Source of the DNA: Flavobacteriales bacterium
Lineage (GTDB): Bacteria > Bacteroidota > Bacteroidia > Flavobacteriales_D > Cryomorphaceae
NCBI GenBank assembly: GCA_022448105.1
Contig: JAKVAV010000006.1
Span: 96,116 to 148,730, forward strand
Direction: 5' to 3'
DNA: 52,615 nucleotides
Shown here: positions 26,455-35,040 of the stretch, piece after piece
Position numbering within the stretch: the first letter of the stretch is position 1
Layout of the letters: each line of letters opens with the position of its first letter
Notes under the pieces: generated by a model
The model's input: the letters and a program-made list of their open reading frames with translations, nothing else
Told to the model about the DNA's origin: nothing
Database searches by the model: none
Program-made: the position numbers and the translations under genes

Positions 26455-27057
26455 CTATTTACCCTTTGGAGATTTAGCCCCCGCAAAAATGCCAACCTTT
26501 AAATCGTTCTCTCTTGGCGGTATTGGACAAGAGTACTTGTCAGAATAAGCACAATAAGGATTGTAGACCATATTGAAATCCACGAGTGTGGAATCTGATT
26601 CAGGAATTTCAAGTTCTAAATACCGGCCGCCTTCGTATGTTCCATTTCCGTTAGACTCATCGGTAAAAGGCACGAAAAGACGATTATCATAACCGGGCAA
26701 TCGCATGGCTTCCATGTTTCGGTAGGCCGAAAGCTGGTAAACGGTGGTATCAACCTTAAAGTGAAGAATTCCTGCCTTTTGGTAGCGTTGTTTGATAGAT
26801 CCAGTAGTTTGAAATGTGAAAGGCTTTTGGCGCTTAAGCACTTCAAATTTTGCCATCAAGGCATATTCAGAGTCGTAAGCAAAACGAGCTATGCTGTCAA
26901 AGCTAGTCAAGGCATCTTCCTTTAAAGGCGAGGTCTCTGCGTCGGCAAATTCCGCATCTGTTTTAGACCAAAACTCCTTGTACTTTTCCTCCTGACCGAT
27001 TGCCGCTCTTGAATAAAGTGCTGCAGCAAGAATAAAAACTATCTTGAATAGATTCAT
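26455..27057 (-). CDS. DUF1684 domain protein, secreted
   Basis: A 200-residue protein with an N-terminal signal peptide (about 1-21). The DUF1684 pattern is clear in the second half: LFVPFTDESNGNGTYEGGRYLELE, VDFNMVYNPYCAYSDKYSCPIPP and ENDLKVGIFAGAK. The family function is not known. It is located in the periplasm or outer membrane by inference. A TAAGTTTG -7 box ends four bases before its ATG, another leaderless-looking start. The gap to the downstream FkbM-like gene is 87 bases. Confidence 0.82.
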   Translation of the reverse strand: MNLFKIVFILAAALYSRAAIGQEEKYKEFWSKTDAEFADAETSPLKEDALTSFDSIARFAYDSEYALMAKFEVLKRQKPFTFQTTGSIKQRYQKAGILHFKVDTTVYQLSAYRNMEAMRLPGYDNRLFVPFTDESNGNGTYEGGRYLELEIPESDSTLVDFNMVYNPYCAYSDKYSCPIPPRENDLKVGIFAGAKSPKGK

Positions 27058-27061
27058 GATG

Positions 27062-27069
27062 CAAACTTA
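27062..27069 (-). promoter_or_regulatory. Predicted -7 box for the DUF1684 gene
   Basis: Minus-strand TAAGTTTG fits TAnnTTTG exactly. Only four bases (CATC) separate it from the ATG at 27057, so transcription would start at or next to the start codon. No -33 match at a normal distance. Confidence 0.45.
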
Positions 27070-27124
27070 AGGATTAGAGATTGGGATGGGGTGACTCCAA
27101 CCAATTTTTACCATATTGCACCCT

Positions 27125-27898
27125 ATGGAATTGGCGCGCGCCATAAAAGATGCAGAAAACTCCCTGAGAGATTTTATTGAATATTCTTTAGAAAAGAATC
27201 TTGGTGCCGAATGGACTTCAAAATGTGGGATTCCTTCTGCTAAAATTGATGTTTGGAGAGAGAAAAAAGCTCAACGCGAAGTTGATTCCATTCCCAATAA
27301 AGGCGAGGAAAGGCTCATTTATTACGCCCCATTTCAAGATTTATTCGATCTCATTAGCGAAAATTGGATCGGTGATTTTCAGAGCGCTTTTACCGAAAGA
27401 GACCGCCTGATCACATTCCTGAAAATTCTTGAAGATTACCGAGATCCTCAAATGCTGAGAAGAGAGCTCTTTGTTTACCAAAAGCACTTGATTCTAGGAA
27501 TAACGGGAGAAATCAGAGCCAAAATAACTGCTTATCGAAGTCTTCTTGAAGTAGGAAAAGAAGGGTATCCTCGCATCGAATACATCAAAGATAGTTTGGG
27601 AAATATTTGGGTTCCGGGGAAACCTCGCCGTCTCAAGACCAATCTAATTGTTCGTACCGGTACCACACTAGAGTTCATCGTACAAGCTACCGATCCCGAA
27701 GAACTTCCCCTTGAGTACAAGATTCACGGTCAAAAATGGCAGAGCGGGAATATTCTTTTTTTTGAGGTGGCCGAAAAGCACGTCCAAAAGCAGGCGCAGA
27801 TCAACATCACCATCCGAAGCTCTAGAAAATTTCACGCCTATCCTCTAGGCTACGACGACCGAGTAGTCTTCGAATACCAGATCGTGCCGAAGGAGTAA
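27125..27898 (+). CDS. Unknown protein with HEPN-like N-terminus
   Basis: A 257-residue protein I could not assign firmly. I start it at ATG 27125 and not TTG 27116. The N-terminal 145 residues look all-helical; the RDFIEYSLEKNLG start and YRDPQMLRRELFVYQKHLILGITGEIR recall Swt1-type HEPN domains, although the R-to-H spacing here is not the canonical R-x4-6-H. From about residue 155 the protein turns beta-rich (TGTTLEFIVQATDPEELPLEYKIHG), like a cadherin or immunoglobulin-like module. It has no signal peptide, so it is probably cytoplasmic. A hairpin and a terminator follow. If HEPN, RNA binding or cleavage would be possible, but this is inference. Confidence 0.5.
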   Translation: MELARAIKDAENSLRDFIEYSLEKNLGAEWTSKCGIPSAKIDVWREKKAQREVDSIPNKGEERLIYYAPFQDLFDLISENWIGDFQSAFTERDRLITFLKILEDYRDPQMLRRELFVYQKHLILGITGEIRAKITAYRSLLEVGKEGYPRIEYIKDSLGNIWVPGKPRRLKTNLIVRTGTTLEFIVQATDPEELPLEYKIHGQKWQSGNILFFEVAEKHVQKQAQINITIRSSRKFHAYPLGYDDRVVFEYQIVPKE

Positions 27899-27904
27899 TT
27901 TCCG

Positions 27905-27937
27905 CTTATTGCTTTTTTCGACCGAAAAAAGAATAAG
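27905..27937. repeat. Long AT-rich inverted repeat after the HEPN-like gene
   Basis: CTTATT-G-CTTTTTTC pairs with GAAAAAAGAATAAG around a short GACC-type loop, with one bulged G. The T-rich arm comes first on both strands, so it does not fit a normal intrinsic terminator. It starts seven bases after the stop codon. A smaller perfect hairpin, CATTC-GTA-GAATG, follows at 27944-27956. Confidence 0.55.
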
Positions 27938-28032
27938 CCTTCTCATTCGTAGAATGTGAACTCAACAATCCAAGAAGCCACCGTACATTAGTGATGGTTA
28001 AAATCTTCTGATGGTTGCTTTGAGCAGAGCAA

Positions 28033-28068
28033 AAAAAAGCGAGCAGGTATGGTGCCACTCGCTTTTTT
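28033..28068 (+). terminator. Strong, probably bidirectional terminator
   Basis: AAAAAAGCGAG pairs with CTCGCTTTTTT (28033-28043 with 28058-28068), with an inner GGTA/TGCC helix. A-run before and T-run after allow termination in both directions. It is 135 bases beyond the HEPN-like gene and 50 bases before the DUF1883 gene. Confidence 0.8.
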
Positions 28069-28117
28069 CTTTATTCCGATACAGAATTTTCATACATTTC
28101 GCTAATTAGCCATCAAT

Positions 28118-28465
28118 ATGAAATTTTTACACAAGCCTTTTCTAGCAAAGGCGAAAGATAAAATTGAAATTTCCTTTTCCACTCCTACTAAAGTACTCTT
28201 GATAGAGAGCAGTCAATTCAAGAAATATAAGAAGGGACAGACCTACCAATACCGAGGCGGATTTTCACAAAACTCTCCTGTGACTTTTGAAGTTCCTTTC
28301 AAAGCCACTTGGCATGCGATCATCGAAAAAGGCACCTTTACAAATCCAATTGAAGTAAATGGAGAGGCCAAGCTGATTCCTCATCGGTACGATACGCTAA
28401 ATGGAATGGAGCAGGCGGGAGCCGCGAAGAGAGAGATTGGCGAATACGACGACACGCTCGATTGA
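28118..28465 (+). CDS. DUF1883 domain protein
   Basis: A 115-residue protein matching the DUF1883 family: FLHKPFLAKAKDKIEISFSTPTKVLLIESSQFKKYKKG, YRGGFSQNSPVTFEVPFKATWHAIIEKG. The fold appears to be a small beta-sandwich. Its function is not known. It starts with ATG 28118. The TGA stop overlaps the next ATG by one base (TGATG), so the cyclophilin gene is coupled to it. No signal peptide. Confidence 0.75.
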   Translation: MKFLHKPFLAKAKDKIEISFSTPTKVLLIESSQFKKYKKGQTYQYRGGFSQNSPVTFEVPFKATWHAIIEKGTFTNPIEVNGEAKLIPHRYDTLNGMEQAGAAKREIGEYDDTLD

Positions 28466-29277
28466 TGAAAATGGCATTTACCTGCCAACTCAGGCTCATC
28501 ATTTTTCTTTTTAGCTCCGCGTTCTTTTTATCTCAATGCGACACTCCACCTCCTGTAAAAGAGGTTGCGAAAGTGGAAATAGTGGAGCCAAAAAGACAAG
28601 AACCTAAAAAAGATACGACCAGTACAGCGCCTGATTTCCCAAAACTCACAGACGACAATATTGAGAGCTTTCTCAGTGAATATTTCAAAGAAAACCTCGA
28701 AAGAAACCTTCAGGTCATTACGAGAGTTGGGACGCTCAAAGTGAGATTATTCGACGAAACTCCTCTTCACACTGCAAACTTCCTGATGATGACCAAAAGA
28801 AATTACTTCACAGGGACCGAGTTTATTCGAGTAGTGCCTAATTTTGTGGTGCAAGGAGGAAATAATGAGAGTGAAATTGAAAAGGTAAAGCGACTTTTGA
28901 TCGGGTCATACACCATTCCGTCTGAATTCAAAGACAACCTGATTCACAAAAAAGGAGTCCTCTCAATGGCAAGATCCTACGAGGATAACCCCGACATGAA
29001 ATCGTCTCCGTATTATTTCTTTTTTGTTCATGGACAAAAGTTCAATGAACCTCAACTTTTGGCCATCGAAAGAGACAACAAAATGACCATCCCAAACTGG
29101 AAGCGCGATATTTATGGCAGCGCTGGCGGCGCGCCACATCTGGACATGAAGCATACTGTTTTCGGAGAAATTTACGAAGGTCTTGATGTCCTAGATAAAA
29201 TGGCAAATGTTAGGACCGATGGCGGAGAATGGCCGCTGGAGCCTTTGGTCATGCAAATAGATGTAATCGATGAATAA
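28465..29277 (+). CDS. Cyclophilin-type peptidyl-prolyl isomerase, lipoprotein
   Basis: A 270-residue cyclophilin that catalyses proline cis-trans isomerisation, here in the envelope. The N-terminus is a lipoprotein signal with lipobox F-L-S-Q-Cys25, followed by a proline- and lysine-rich linker. The cyclophilin core follows: TPLHTANFLMM, FTGTEFIRVVPNFVVQGG, KGVLSMARS, SSPYYFFFVHG and HTVFGEIYEGLDVLDKM. Some active-site residues differ from human CypA, for example IRVVPNFVVQGG for H-R-V-I-P-x-F-M-x-Q-G-G. It starts with ATG 28465, overlapping the DUF1883 stop, and overlaps ggt by eight bases, so the three are probably one operon. Confidence 0.85.
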   Translation: MKMAFTCQLRLIIFLFSSAFFLSQCDTPPPVKEVAKVEIVEPKRQEPKKDTTSTAPDFPKLTDDNIESFLSEYFKENLERNLQVITRVGTLKVRLFDETPLHTANFLMMTKRNYFTGTEFIRVVPNFVVQGGNNESEIEKVKRLLIGSYTIPSEFKDNLIHKKGVLSMARSYEDNPDMKSSPYYFFFVHGQKFNEPQLLAIERDNKMTIPNWKRDIYGSAGGAPHLDMKHTVFGEIYEGLDVLDKMANVRTDGGEWPLEPLVMQIDVIDE

Positions 29278-30973
29278 AATAGCAGCAGTACTTTTTATAG
29301 CCATTGCTTTTTGGGCATGTGACCACACCTCAAATAGTCGCGACGGAATTCAAATTGGAAAGAGTTTGAATTCGATGCAAGCTGGAGTGGCATGCGCCCA
29401 TCCAGTGGCTGCAGAAATTGGTGCCAAAATTCTAAAAAAAGGAGGAAACGCTACCGATGCTGCAGTTGCAGTCCAGTGGGCCCTTGCCGTATGTTACCCT
29501 GAAGCTGGGAATATAGGTGGCGGAGGTTTCATGGTTTACCGACAAAATGATGGCCTCGCAGCTACTCTGGACTTTAGAGAAAGAGCACCCTTCAATGCAT
29601 TTCCAGAGATGTATCTCGATGCAAGCGGAAACGTGGCTGAAGGCATTAGCTTGAATACGAGACTCGCATCTGGAGTTCCAGGTAGCGTAGACGGAATTTA
29701 CGAGATGCATACCAAGTTTGGCTCACTTGATATGAGTGAACTGATTAATCCAGCCATAGAAATAGCTATGAATGGATTTGAATTAACTTTTGATCAGGCA
29801 GAAAATCTAAACGATTATCGGGAAATATTTGAGGAGAGAAATTCCTTCCCTACGGCATTTGTCAAAGATTCACCTTGGGTAGAAGGCGACCTGCTTGTTC
29901 AAGAAGAATTAGGACAAACATTGACTCGAATTCGAGACAACGGACCTTTGGAGTTTTATCGAGGAACGACAGCAGAATTTATACTGCAGGAATTGTCAGG
30001 AGAAAGAGGTCTGTTTACAAAAGACGACCTTAAAAGGTACAGGGCAAAGTGGAGAACGCCAATCAAATTTTCATTCGACGAATATCAGGTTATCTCAATG
30101 CCTCCCCCATCTAGTGGTGGAATAGCGCTTGAGCAAATGTTCAAAATGTCCAAAATGATGGAGGTGGATTCCATCGAGCACAACTCCACTGAGTATTTGC
30201 ACTTCAACACCGAAATACAAAGAAGAGTCTACGCAGATCGGTCGATGCATCTGGGAGATCCTGATTATAATGAGATTCCTTACGATGAACTCACCGATGA
30301 AGTCTATTTGAGGGAAAAGCTAGAAAGCTTGAGATATCGTGCAACGCCCAGCAAAAGGATCCAACCAGGAAATTTTGAAACCGCCGCCGAGAGCATGGAA
30401 ACGACTCATCTTTCTGTCGTAGACGAAATGGGAAATGCGGTAAGCATTACAACCACCCTAAATGGTCTATATGGAAGCTGCATTGTAGTAGAAGGTGCGG
30501 GTTTCTTACTCAACAATGAAATGGACGATTTCAGCGCTAAGCCCGGCACACCTAATCTCTACGGGCTTTTAGGTGGAAAAGCCAATTCAATCCAGCCTGG
30601 AAAAAGGATGCTCAGTTCGATGACGCCATCCATAGTCGAGAAAAATGATGAACTGTTTCTGGTCGCCGGATCTCCCGGAGGTAGCACCATCATTACGTCG
30701 GTGTACCAAACGATCGCCAACTGTACCTTTTTCAAAATGGACCTGAAAGAGGCCATCGCTCTCCCTAAGTTTCATAGCCAATGGCTCCCCGACAAGCTGT
30801 TCATTGAAGAAGGAGGTTTTGACGACAGAACCTTGGAATTACTGAAAAGCAAAGGGCACGAGATTCAACCCATTCCAGCACTCGGCAGAGTGGACGCTAT
30901 TAAGGTTTCTGACGATGGTACTTTGGAAGTCTGCGGTGACTCTAGAGGAGATGATACCGCAGCAGGATACTAA
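29270..30973 (+). CDS. ggt: Gamma-glutamyltransferase, lipoprotein
   Basis: A 567-residue gamma-glutamyltranspeptidase, which cleaves gamma-glutamyl bonds of glutathione and related peptides and is made as a self-processing precursor. The lipobox F-W-A-Cys17 predicts attachment to the outer or inner membrane. The new N-terminus after autocleavage would be Thr378 in ETTHLSVVDEMGNAVSITTTLNG, which matches the family's T-T-H-x-S-V-V-D. DFRERAP (substrate Arg), GGGGFMV and the MLSSMTPSIV and GSPGGSTIITSV oxyanion segments are present. It overlaps the cyclophilin gene by eight bases. It may recycle cysteine-containing peptides in the periplasm. Confidence 0.92.
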   Translation: MNKIAAVLFIAIAFWACDHTSNSRDGIQIGKSLNSMQAGVACAHPVAAEIGAKILKKGGNATDAAVAVQWALAVCYPEAGNIGGGGFMVYRQNDGLAATLDFRERAPFNAFPEMYLDASGNVAEGISLNTRLASGVPGSVDGIYEMHTKFGSLDMSELINPAIEIAMNGFELTFDQAENLNDYREIFEERNSFPTAFVKDSPWVEGDLLVQEELGQTLTRIRDNGPLEFYRGTTAEFILQELSGERGLFTKDDLKRYRAKWRTPIKFSFDEYQVISMPPPSSGGIALEQMFKMSKMMEVDSIEHNSTEYLHFNTEIQRRVYADRSMHLGDPDYNEIPYDELTDEVYLREKLESLRYRATPSKRIQPGNFETAAESMETTHLSVVDEMGNAVSITTTLNGLYGSCIVVEGAGFLLNNEMDDFSAKPGTPNLYGLLGGKANSIQPGKRMLSSMTPSIVEKNDELFLVAGSPGGSTIITSVYQTIANCTFFKMDLKEAIALPKFHSQWLPDKLFIEEGGFDDRTLELLKSKGHEIQPIPALGRVDAIKVSDDGTLEVCGDSRGDDTAAGY

Positions 30974-30981
30974 ACACTGAA

Positions 30982-31428
30982 ATGCACGAGATTCTTAAAA
31001 GATACAACGAGGCCAACCTTTTCGGGAAATTACTCGGTTTGGAGCTCACCGTCATCGAGCCTGGGATAGTGGAATATCGAATGGAAATTAGGGAAGAGCA
31101 TCTCTCCAATCCAATGGCAGCGCATGGTGGAGCCGTTTCAGCTATGATGGACGCCATTCTTGGAGTATCGGCCTTATCCCTTGCCGTGGAAGAAGATAAA
31201 CTGGTGAGTACCGTAGAGTTCAAACTCAACTACTTCGCACCGATAAGATTGGGCGATAAACTTTTGGGAACGGGGAAGGTCAGTTTTCGTGGAAATCGAT
31301 TAATCTTTTCAGAAGGGACGATTGTCATCGAAAATGAAAATAATAAGGTCGCGTGCAAAGGATTAGGAACATTTAATACTTATCCAGCATCTAAAAATAA
31401 GAGGTTACACAAATCACTAAAAACATAG
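30982..31428 (+). CDS. PaaI family hotdog thioesterase
   Basis: A 148-residue single hotdog-fold protein of the PaaI/YdiI type, predicted to hydrolyse acyl- or aryl-CoA thioesters. The signature NPMAAHGGAVSAMMDAILGVSALS carries the conserved H-G-G and the acidic residue of the central helix. VSTVEFKLNYFAPIRLGDKLLGTG gives the second conserved strand. It starts with ATG 30982, eight bases after the ggt stop, and is probably the last gene of that operon. The substrate is unknown. Confidence 0.85.
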   Translation: MHEILKRYNEANLFGKLLGLELTVIEPGIVEYRMEIREEHLSNPMAAHGGAVSAMMDAILGVSALSLAVEEDKLVSTVEFKLNYFAPIRLGDKLLGTGKVSFRGNRLIFSEGTIVIENENNKVACKGLGTFNTYPASKNKRLHKSLKT

Positions 31429-31784
31429 GCTTCTACTTCCCGCAACTGCGGAGGTTGATGTTTTAAGGCATTTCTATCTCAAGGTTTTGAGGTAAAAATG
31501 GTGTGACACTTTTACACAGAGCGCACAGAGATTTTTTTGATCAGAAGGGGTTGTTGCAAGGCCACAGAGCATCGCAAAAGCCATGACGGAGAATTAAACT
31601 TCCATCGCGAGCAGCTGCTTGATCTCTCATCGCTTGAGCGATTCTCAGTGATCTCTACTTTCAGGTCCTGCTCAATATAATTCTCGGTGACCTCAGTGGT
31701 TGTTTAACGCAGAGCACACAGAGATTTTTTCGATAGAAAAGGGCTTTCTAACACAGCCCACCCAAGCAGCGGACAATCAGCATT
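31429..31784. other. 356-base gene-free region with decayed repeats
   Basis: This is the longest gene-free stretch of the window, between the convergent thioesterase and acyltransferase genes. It contains two related 39-base direct copies (see 31512-31743), further short CACAGAG/CTCTGTG-like words (for example 31563-31569) and weak versions such as CTCAGTGATCTCT. No open frame with a recognisable domain crosses it. I see no clear terminator. Confidence 0.55.
31512..31743. repeat. Pair of direct CACAGAG-type repeats
   Basis: Copy one at 31512-31550 and copy two at 31705-31743 share about 30 of 39 positions, both containing CAGAGcrCACAGAGATTTTTT followed by GAT and a G-run. The 154 bases between hold more degenerate CACAGAG or CTCAGTG words. 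Such repeats are often seen beside small GxxExxY-type genes in other bacteria; here no such gene is intact. They are probably remnants of an old dispersed element. Confidence 0.5.
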
Positions 31785-32540
31785 TCACTTCTCCCCTTCC
31801 TCCTCGGGTTGAGGCACTTTTAGGAATTCCGAAGTTTGCCGAATGGCATACATCACCTTATCGAGTATTTCTTCCGCAGGTGCGTCATAGTCAATGTCCA
31901 GCGGCTCGTAAAACTTCATCAAAAGTCGCGTGTCTCTCTTCTTGATTTTCAAACCTTTCTTATCAAACGCGCGACGAAAACCGTCGATATTCACAGGTAC
32001 CACAATTGGCTTATTCTGCTTGATGATATGGGCAGTTCCTTTTCTACCTTTTTCGAAAGCTTTGGTGGTTCCTTGAGGGAACGTTACCAACCAACCCGAA
32101 CGAACAGCTTTGGAGATATTCTCAGGATCTTGGGGATTTACTTCACGCTCGACGGACTTCCCCGCTGCTCTCCATGTTCGCTGCACCGAGATTGCTCCGG
32201 CGTATGCAAAAAGTTTTGGCAGCAAGCCGCTTTTCATAGTCTCTGAAGCGGCAACGTAATAGACATTGATCTTTGGGAAGACTAAATAGAGTGGGTTTCG
32301 AATTCCTCTTTTAAATTTCCATTTGGCCGCCGAAAAGGCGTGATACATCAAAATAACATCGGCAAAGTATGTCTGATGATTCGATACGAAAAGGACATTT
32401 TGATTGGGAAGCTTTTGGAGTACGTCCATACCAGCTATCACGCTCTTATTCGTCCATACGTATCGCGGCCATGTGAGAAATCCCAGAATAGTAATGAGGA
32501 GGGACTTCAATGGTTTCCATTGTCCAAAAACGTTCTTCAC
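31785..32540 (-). CDS. PlsC-like lysophospholipid acyltransferase
   Basis: A 251-residue acyltransferase of the PlsC/LPLAT superfamily, which acylates lysophospholipids or related lipids at the membrane. The catalytic region reads SNHQTYFADVILMYH: the His-to-Asp spacing is H-x5-D and not the usual H-x4-D. The second block is TFPQGTTKAFEKGRKGTAH, with Gln for the usual Glu of F-P-E-G-T. PIVVPVNIDGF is the fourth block. A hydrophobic stretch near the N-terminus may be a membrane anchor. The start is GTG 32540. The acceptor lipid is unknown; with the altered motifs, activity needs testing. Confidence 0.72.
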   Translation of the reverse strand: MKNVFGQWKPLKSLLITILGFLTWPRYVWTNKSVIAGMDVLQKLPNQNVLFVSNHQTYFADVILMYHAFSAAKWKFKRGIRNPLYLVFPKINVYYVAASETMKSGLLPKLFAYAGAISVQRTWRAAGKSVEREVNPQDPENISKAVRSGWLVTFPQGTTKAFEKGRKGTAHIIKQNKPIVVPVNIDGFRRAFDKKGLKIKKRDTRLLMKFYEPLDIDYDAPAEEILDKVMYAIRQTSEFLKVPQPEEEGEK

Positions 32541-32559
32541 TGCAGGTGAAATTGGTAGG

Positions 32560-32567
32560 CAAAGATA
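32560..32567 (-). promoter_or_regulatory. Predicted -7 box for the acyltransferase gene
   Basis: Minus-strand TATCTTTG fits TAnnTTTG and lies 19 bases before the GTG start at 32540. It sits in the 37-base gap after priA, so the acyltransferase may have its own promoter. Confidence 0.4.
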
Positions 32568-32577
32568 CAGTTAAAGT

Positions 32578-35040
32578 CTAGTACGGGTCTACATTTATGA
32601 TTAGACGGACCGACTTGAATTCTTTTCGGGCAAAAAATGGTAGAATGATCTGATTCATTTTCGACTTGAACTCAGCCAGATTTTGATTGCGGTTGATCTT
32701 GAGTAAAAGGTTCTTATTATAACGATTCTTCACTCTGGCGACCATAGGATACTCCGGACCCAAAATCGATTTCTCGGGAATAATCGAGAGTATCTCCTTT
32801 CTTAACTCTGATGCGCAAAAGTCAACCATCTCCACCTCTTTGTGCTGAACAGTAAGTCGAATTAGGCGAGTAAACGGAGGGTAAGAAAACTCCCTTCTCT
32901 CCTTGATTTCTTGACTCAAAACTCCCTCATAGTTCCCAGCTCTCACCTGTTGAATGAGCCATTGATTGGGATCTTGGGATTGGATAATTACTTTCCCTCG
33001 CTTTTGTTTTCTTCCCGCTCTTCCAGCCACTTGAGTCATCAATTGATAAGCTCTTTCGCGGGCACGGAAATCAGGGAACTTCAAGAGTAAATCGGCATTT
33101 AAAATGCCTACCAAGCTCACACGATCAAAATCCAATCCTTTGGTTATCATCTGGGTTCCAATCAGAATATCAATCGATCCATTTTGGAAATCACCAAGAA
33201 TTCTAGAATAAGCATGCTTCGATCGGGTCGAGTCAAGATCTAATCTCTCTACTTGAGCTTCTGGAAAATAAATGGGCAGCTCCTCTTCGATACGCTCAGT
33301 TCCCACGCCAGCCAATCGCATGCTGTGACTTCCGCAGGCAGCGCAATTTGGTGGAGCAGAATACCGGCTACCGCAGTAATGACAAACAAATCTATCTTGA
33401 GATTTGTGATAAGTCAGACTCACGTCGCACCTTGTACATTCGGGTGACCATCCGCAAGTATTACAAAGCAAAATGGGTGCATATCCTCTTCGGTTTTGAA
33501 AAAGGATGACTTGTTCGTTTTGATCGAGGGCGGTTTTTATTCCTTCGATGAGTTCTTTGGTTAAAAACCCGGTATTTCCATCTTTCGCTGAAAGCGACAC
33601 GGTCTGAATTTCGGGAAGCTCAACGCCTCCATACCTTTCGGTCAACTCCACGTAGCCATACTTGCCGCTTTTTGCGTTGTAGTAGGATTCGAAAGAAGGA
33701 GTAGCCGAACCGAGCAAAGTTTTGGCTCCGTGAATCCCTGCTAAAACGACTGCTGCATCGCGGCCATTGTAGCGTGGCGCTGGATCAAATTGCTTGAATG
33801 AAGACTCGTGTTCCTCGTCGACGATGACCAAACCCAAGGCTGAAAAAGGAAGAAAAATAGAGCTCCTGGCTCCAAGAACCACCCGCGCTTTATTGTCGTG
33901 TTTGTCACCAATGGTTCGCCAAAGTTCTACCCTTTCATTTTGGCTAAACTTCGAGTGGTAAACAGCCACTTGGTCGCCAAAATGTGCTTTTAGCCTGTTG
34001 ATCATTTGTGTCGTAAGAGCAATCTCGGGCAGCATGTAAAGCACTTGCTTTCCTTTTTCCAACTGCTCCTTGATCAAGGAAATATAGATTTCCGTTTTTC
34101 CAGAAGAAGTAACTCCATGGAGCAGAGCGACCTGCTTCTCCTCAAAAGATTTCTGAATATCGTCAAAGGCTTTTTGCTGATTTTCACTCAACTCAATTGG
34201 CGAAGCTCCACCACCCTTTCCGTAAACAAGCCTTCCAACTTCCTTTTCGTAAATGTCGAGAATACCTCTCTTAGCCAAAGCCGTGACTTGAGCCGAACTA
34301 GCATTCGCTCTTTTTTGCAAAACGGTTTTTTGGACTTCCTTCTCATCGGCACCGTATCGATTGCTCAACTGGATAAAGGCCATAAGTAGCTCCTCTTGCT
34401 TCGGCGCGCGCTGAACCGCGCGGAAAGCTGCTTCGAGTCCATCTTCATCACGGCACTCTTCGGTGAGCCTCACAAACTTCTCGATCTTCGGCTTGAAACC
34501 TACCTTTAGGTCTTCCATAACCAATATGGCCGATCCATCGAGCAATTTCTTCATTGTCGGCTGGATGCTCTTGATTTCCAGAAACTCACTCACCTCAGCA
34601 GCACTCATCACTTCTCTGTCGGAGAGCACCTGTAAAAGCAATTGTTCTCTATCTGAAAGACCGGTGATGTCACCATCAAATGCTGGATTGGGAATAAACT
34701 TGGTCTCACTTCCAAGCCTCATAGCCGATGGCATTGCTGCAAGCATTACCTCTCCTTTCGTACATAAGTAGTATGACGAAATCCAGTCCCAAAGCTTGAG
34801 TTGTTTCTCATTGACAGTGGCACTCTCATCCAGAATGTCGTCGATATACTTGGCTGTATATCCTTGAGGAGCCTTTTCGTGAATCTTCACGATGATACCC
34901 GTGTATAGCTTCCTTTTTCCGAAGGGCACCACCACCCGCATCCCTTCTTCCAAAAATTCCACCATATTTTGCGGAATTCTGTATGTAAAGCTCTTTGGCA
35001 AAGCAAGAGGCAATACGACGTCGGCAAAAAAGACTTTCAA
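32578..35040 (-). CDS. priA: Replication restart helicase PriA
   Basis: An 820-residue PriA, a superfamily 2 DNA helicase that reloads the replicative helicase at stalled forks. The N-terminal 3'-DNA-binding domain begins directly with the typical FFADVVLPLALPKSFTYRIP. Helicase motifs follow: HGVTSSGKTEIY (Walker A), VDEEHE (DEAH-like), LGSATPS, and GTQMITKGLDF and AGRAGR. Two zinc-binding cysteine clusters (LCNTCGWSPECTRC and CHYCGSRYSAPPNCAACGS) lie between. The start is TTG 35038-35040, as an in-frame stop lies four codons upstream and no ATG is near. It is monocistronic or cotranscribed with the downstream acyltransferase. Confidence 0.95.
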   Translation of the reverse strand: MKVFFADVVLPLALPKSFTYRIPQNMVEFLEEGMRVVVPFGKRKLYTGIIVKIHEKAPQGYTAKYIDDILDESATVNEKQLKLWDWISSYYLCTKGEVMLAAMPSAMRLGSETKFIPNPAFDGDITGLSDREQLLLQVLSDREVMSAAEVSEFLEIKSIQPTMKKLLDGSAILVMEDLKVGFKPKIEKFVRLTEECRDEDGLEAAFRAVQRAPKQEELLMAFIQLSNRYGADEKEVQKTVLQKRANASSAQVTALAKRGILDIYEKEVGRLVYGKGGGASPIELSENQQKAFDDIQKSFEEKQVALLHGVTSSGKTEIYISLIKEQLEKGKQVLYMLPEIALTTQMINRLKAHFGDQVAVYHSKFSQNERVELWRTIGDKHDNKARVVLGARSSIFLPFSALGLVIVDEEHESSFKQFDPAPRYNGRDAAVVLAGIHGAKTLLGSATPSFESYYNAKSGKYGYVELTERYGGVELPEIQTVSLSAKDGNTGFLTKELIEGIKTALDQNEQVILFQNRRGYAPILLCNTCGWSPECTRCDVSLTYHKSQDRFVCHYCGSRYSAPPNCAACGSHSMRLAGVGTERIEEELPIYFPEAQVERLDLDSTRSKHAYSRILGDFQNGSIDILIGTQMITKGLDFDRVSLVGILNADLLLKFPDFRARERAYQLMTQVAGRAGRKQKRGKVIIQSQDPNQWLIQQVRAGNYEGVLSQEIKERREFSYPPFTRLIRLTVQHKEVEMVDFCASELRKEILSIIPEKSILGPEYPMVARVKNRYNKNLLLKINRNQNLAEFKSKMNQIILPFFARKEFKSVRLIINVDPY

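Noticed and set aside
31695..31945. Plus-strand reading frame across the repeat block and acyltransferase end
   Set aside because: It is largely antisense to the acyltransferase gene and has no domain or usual start context.
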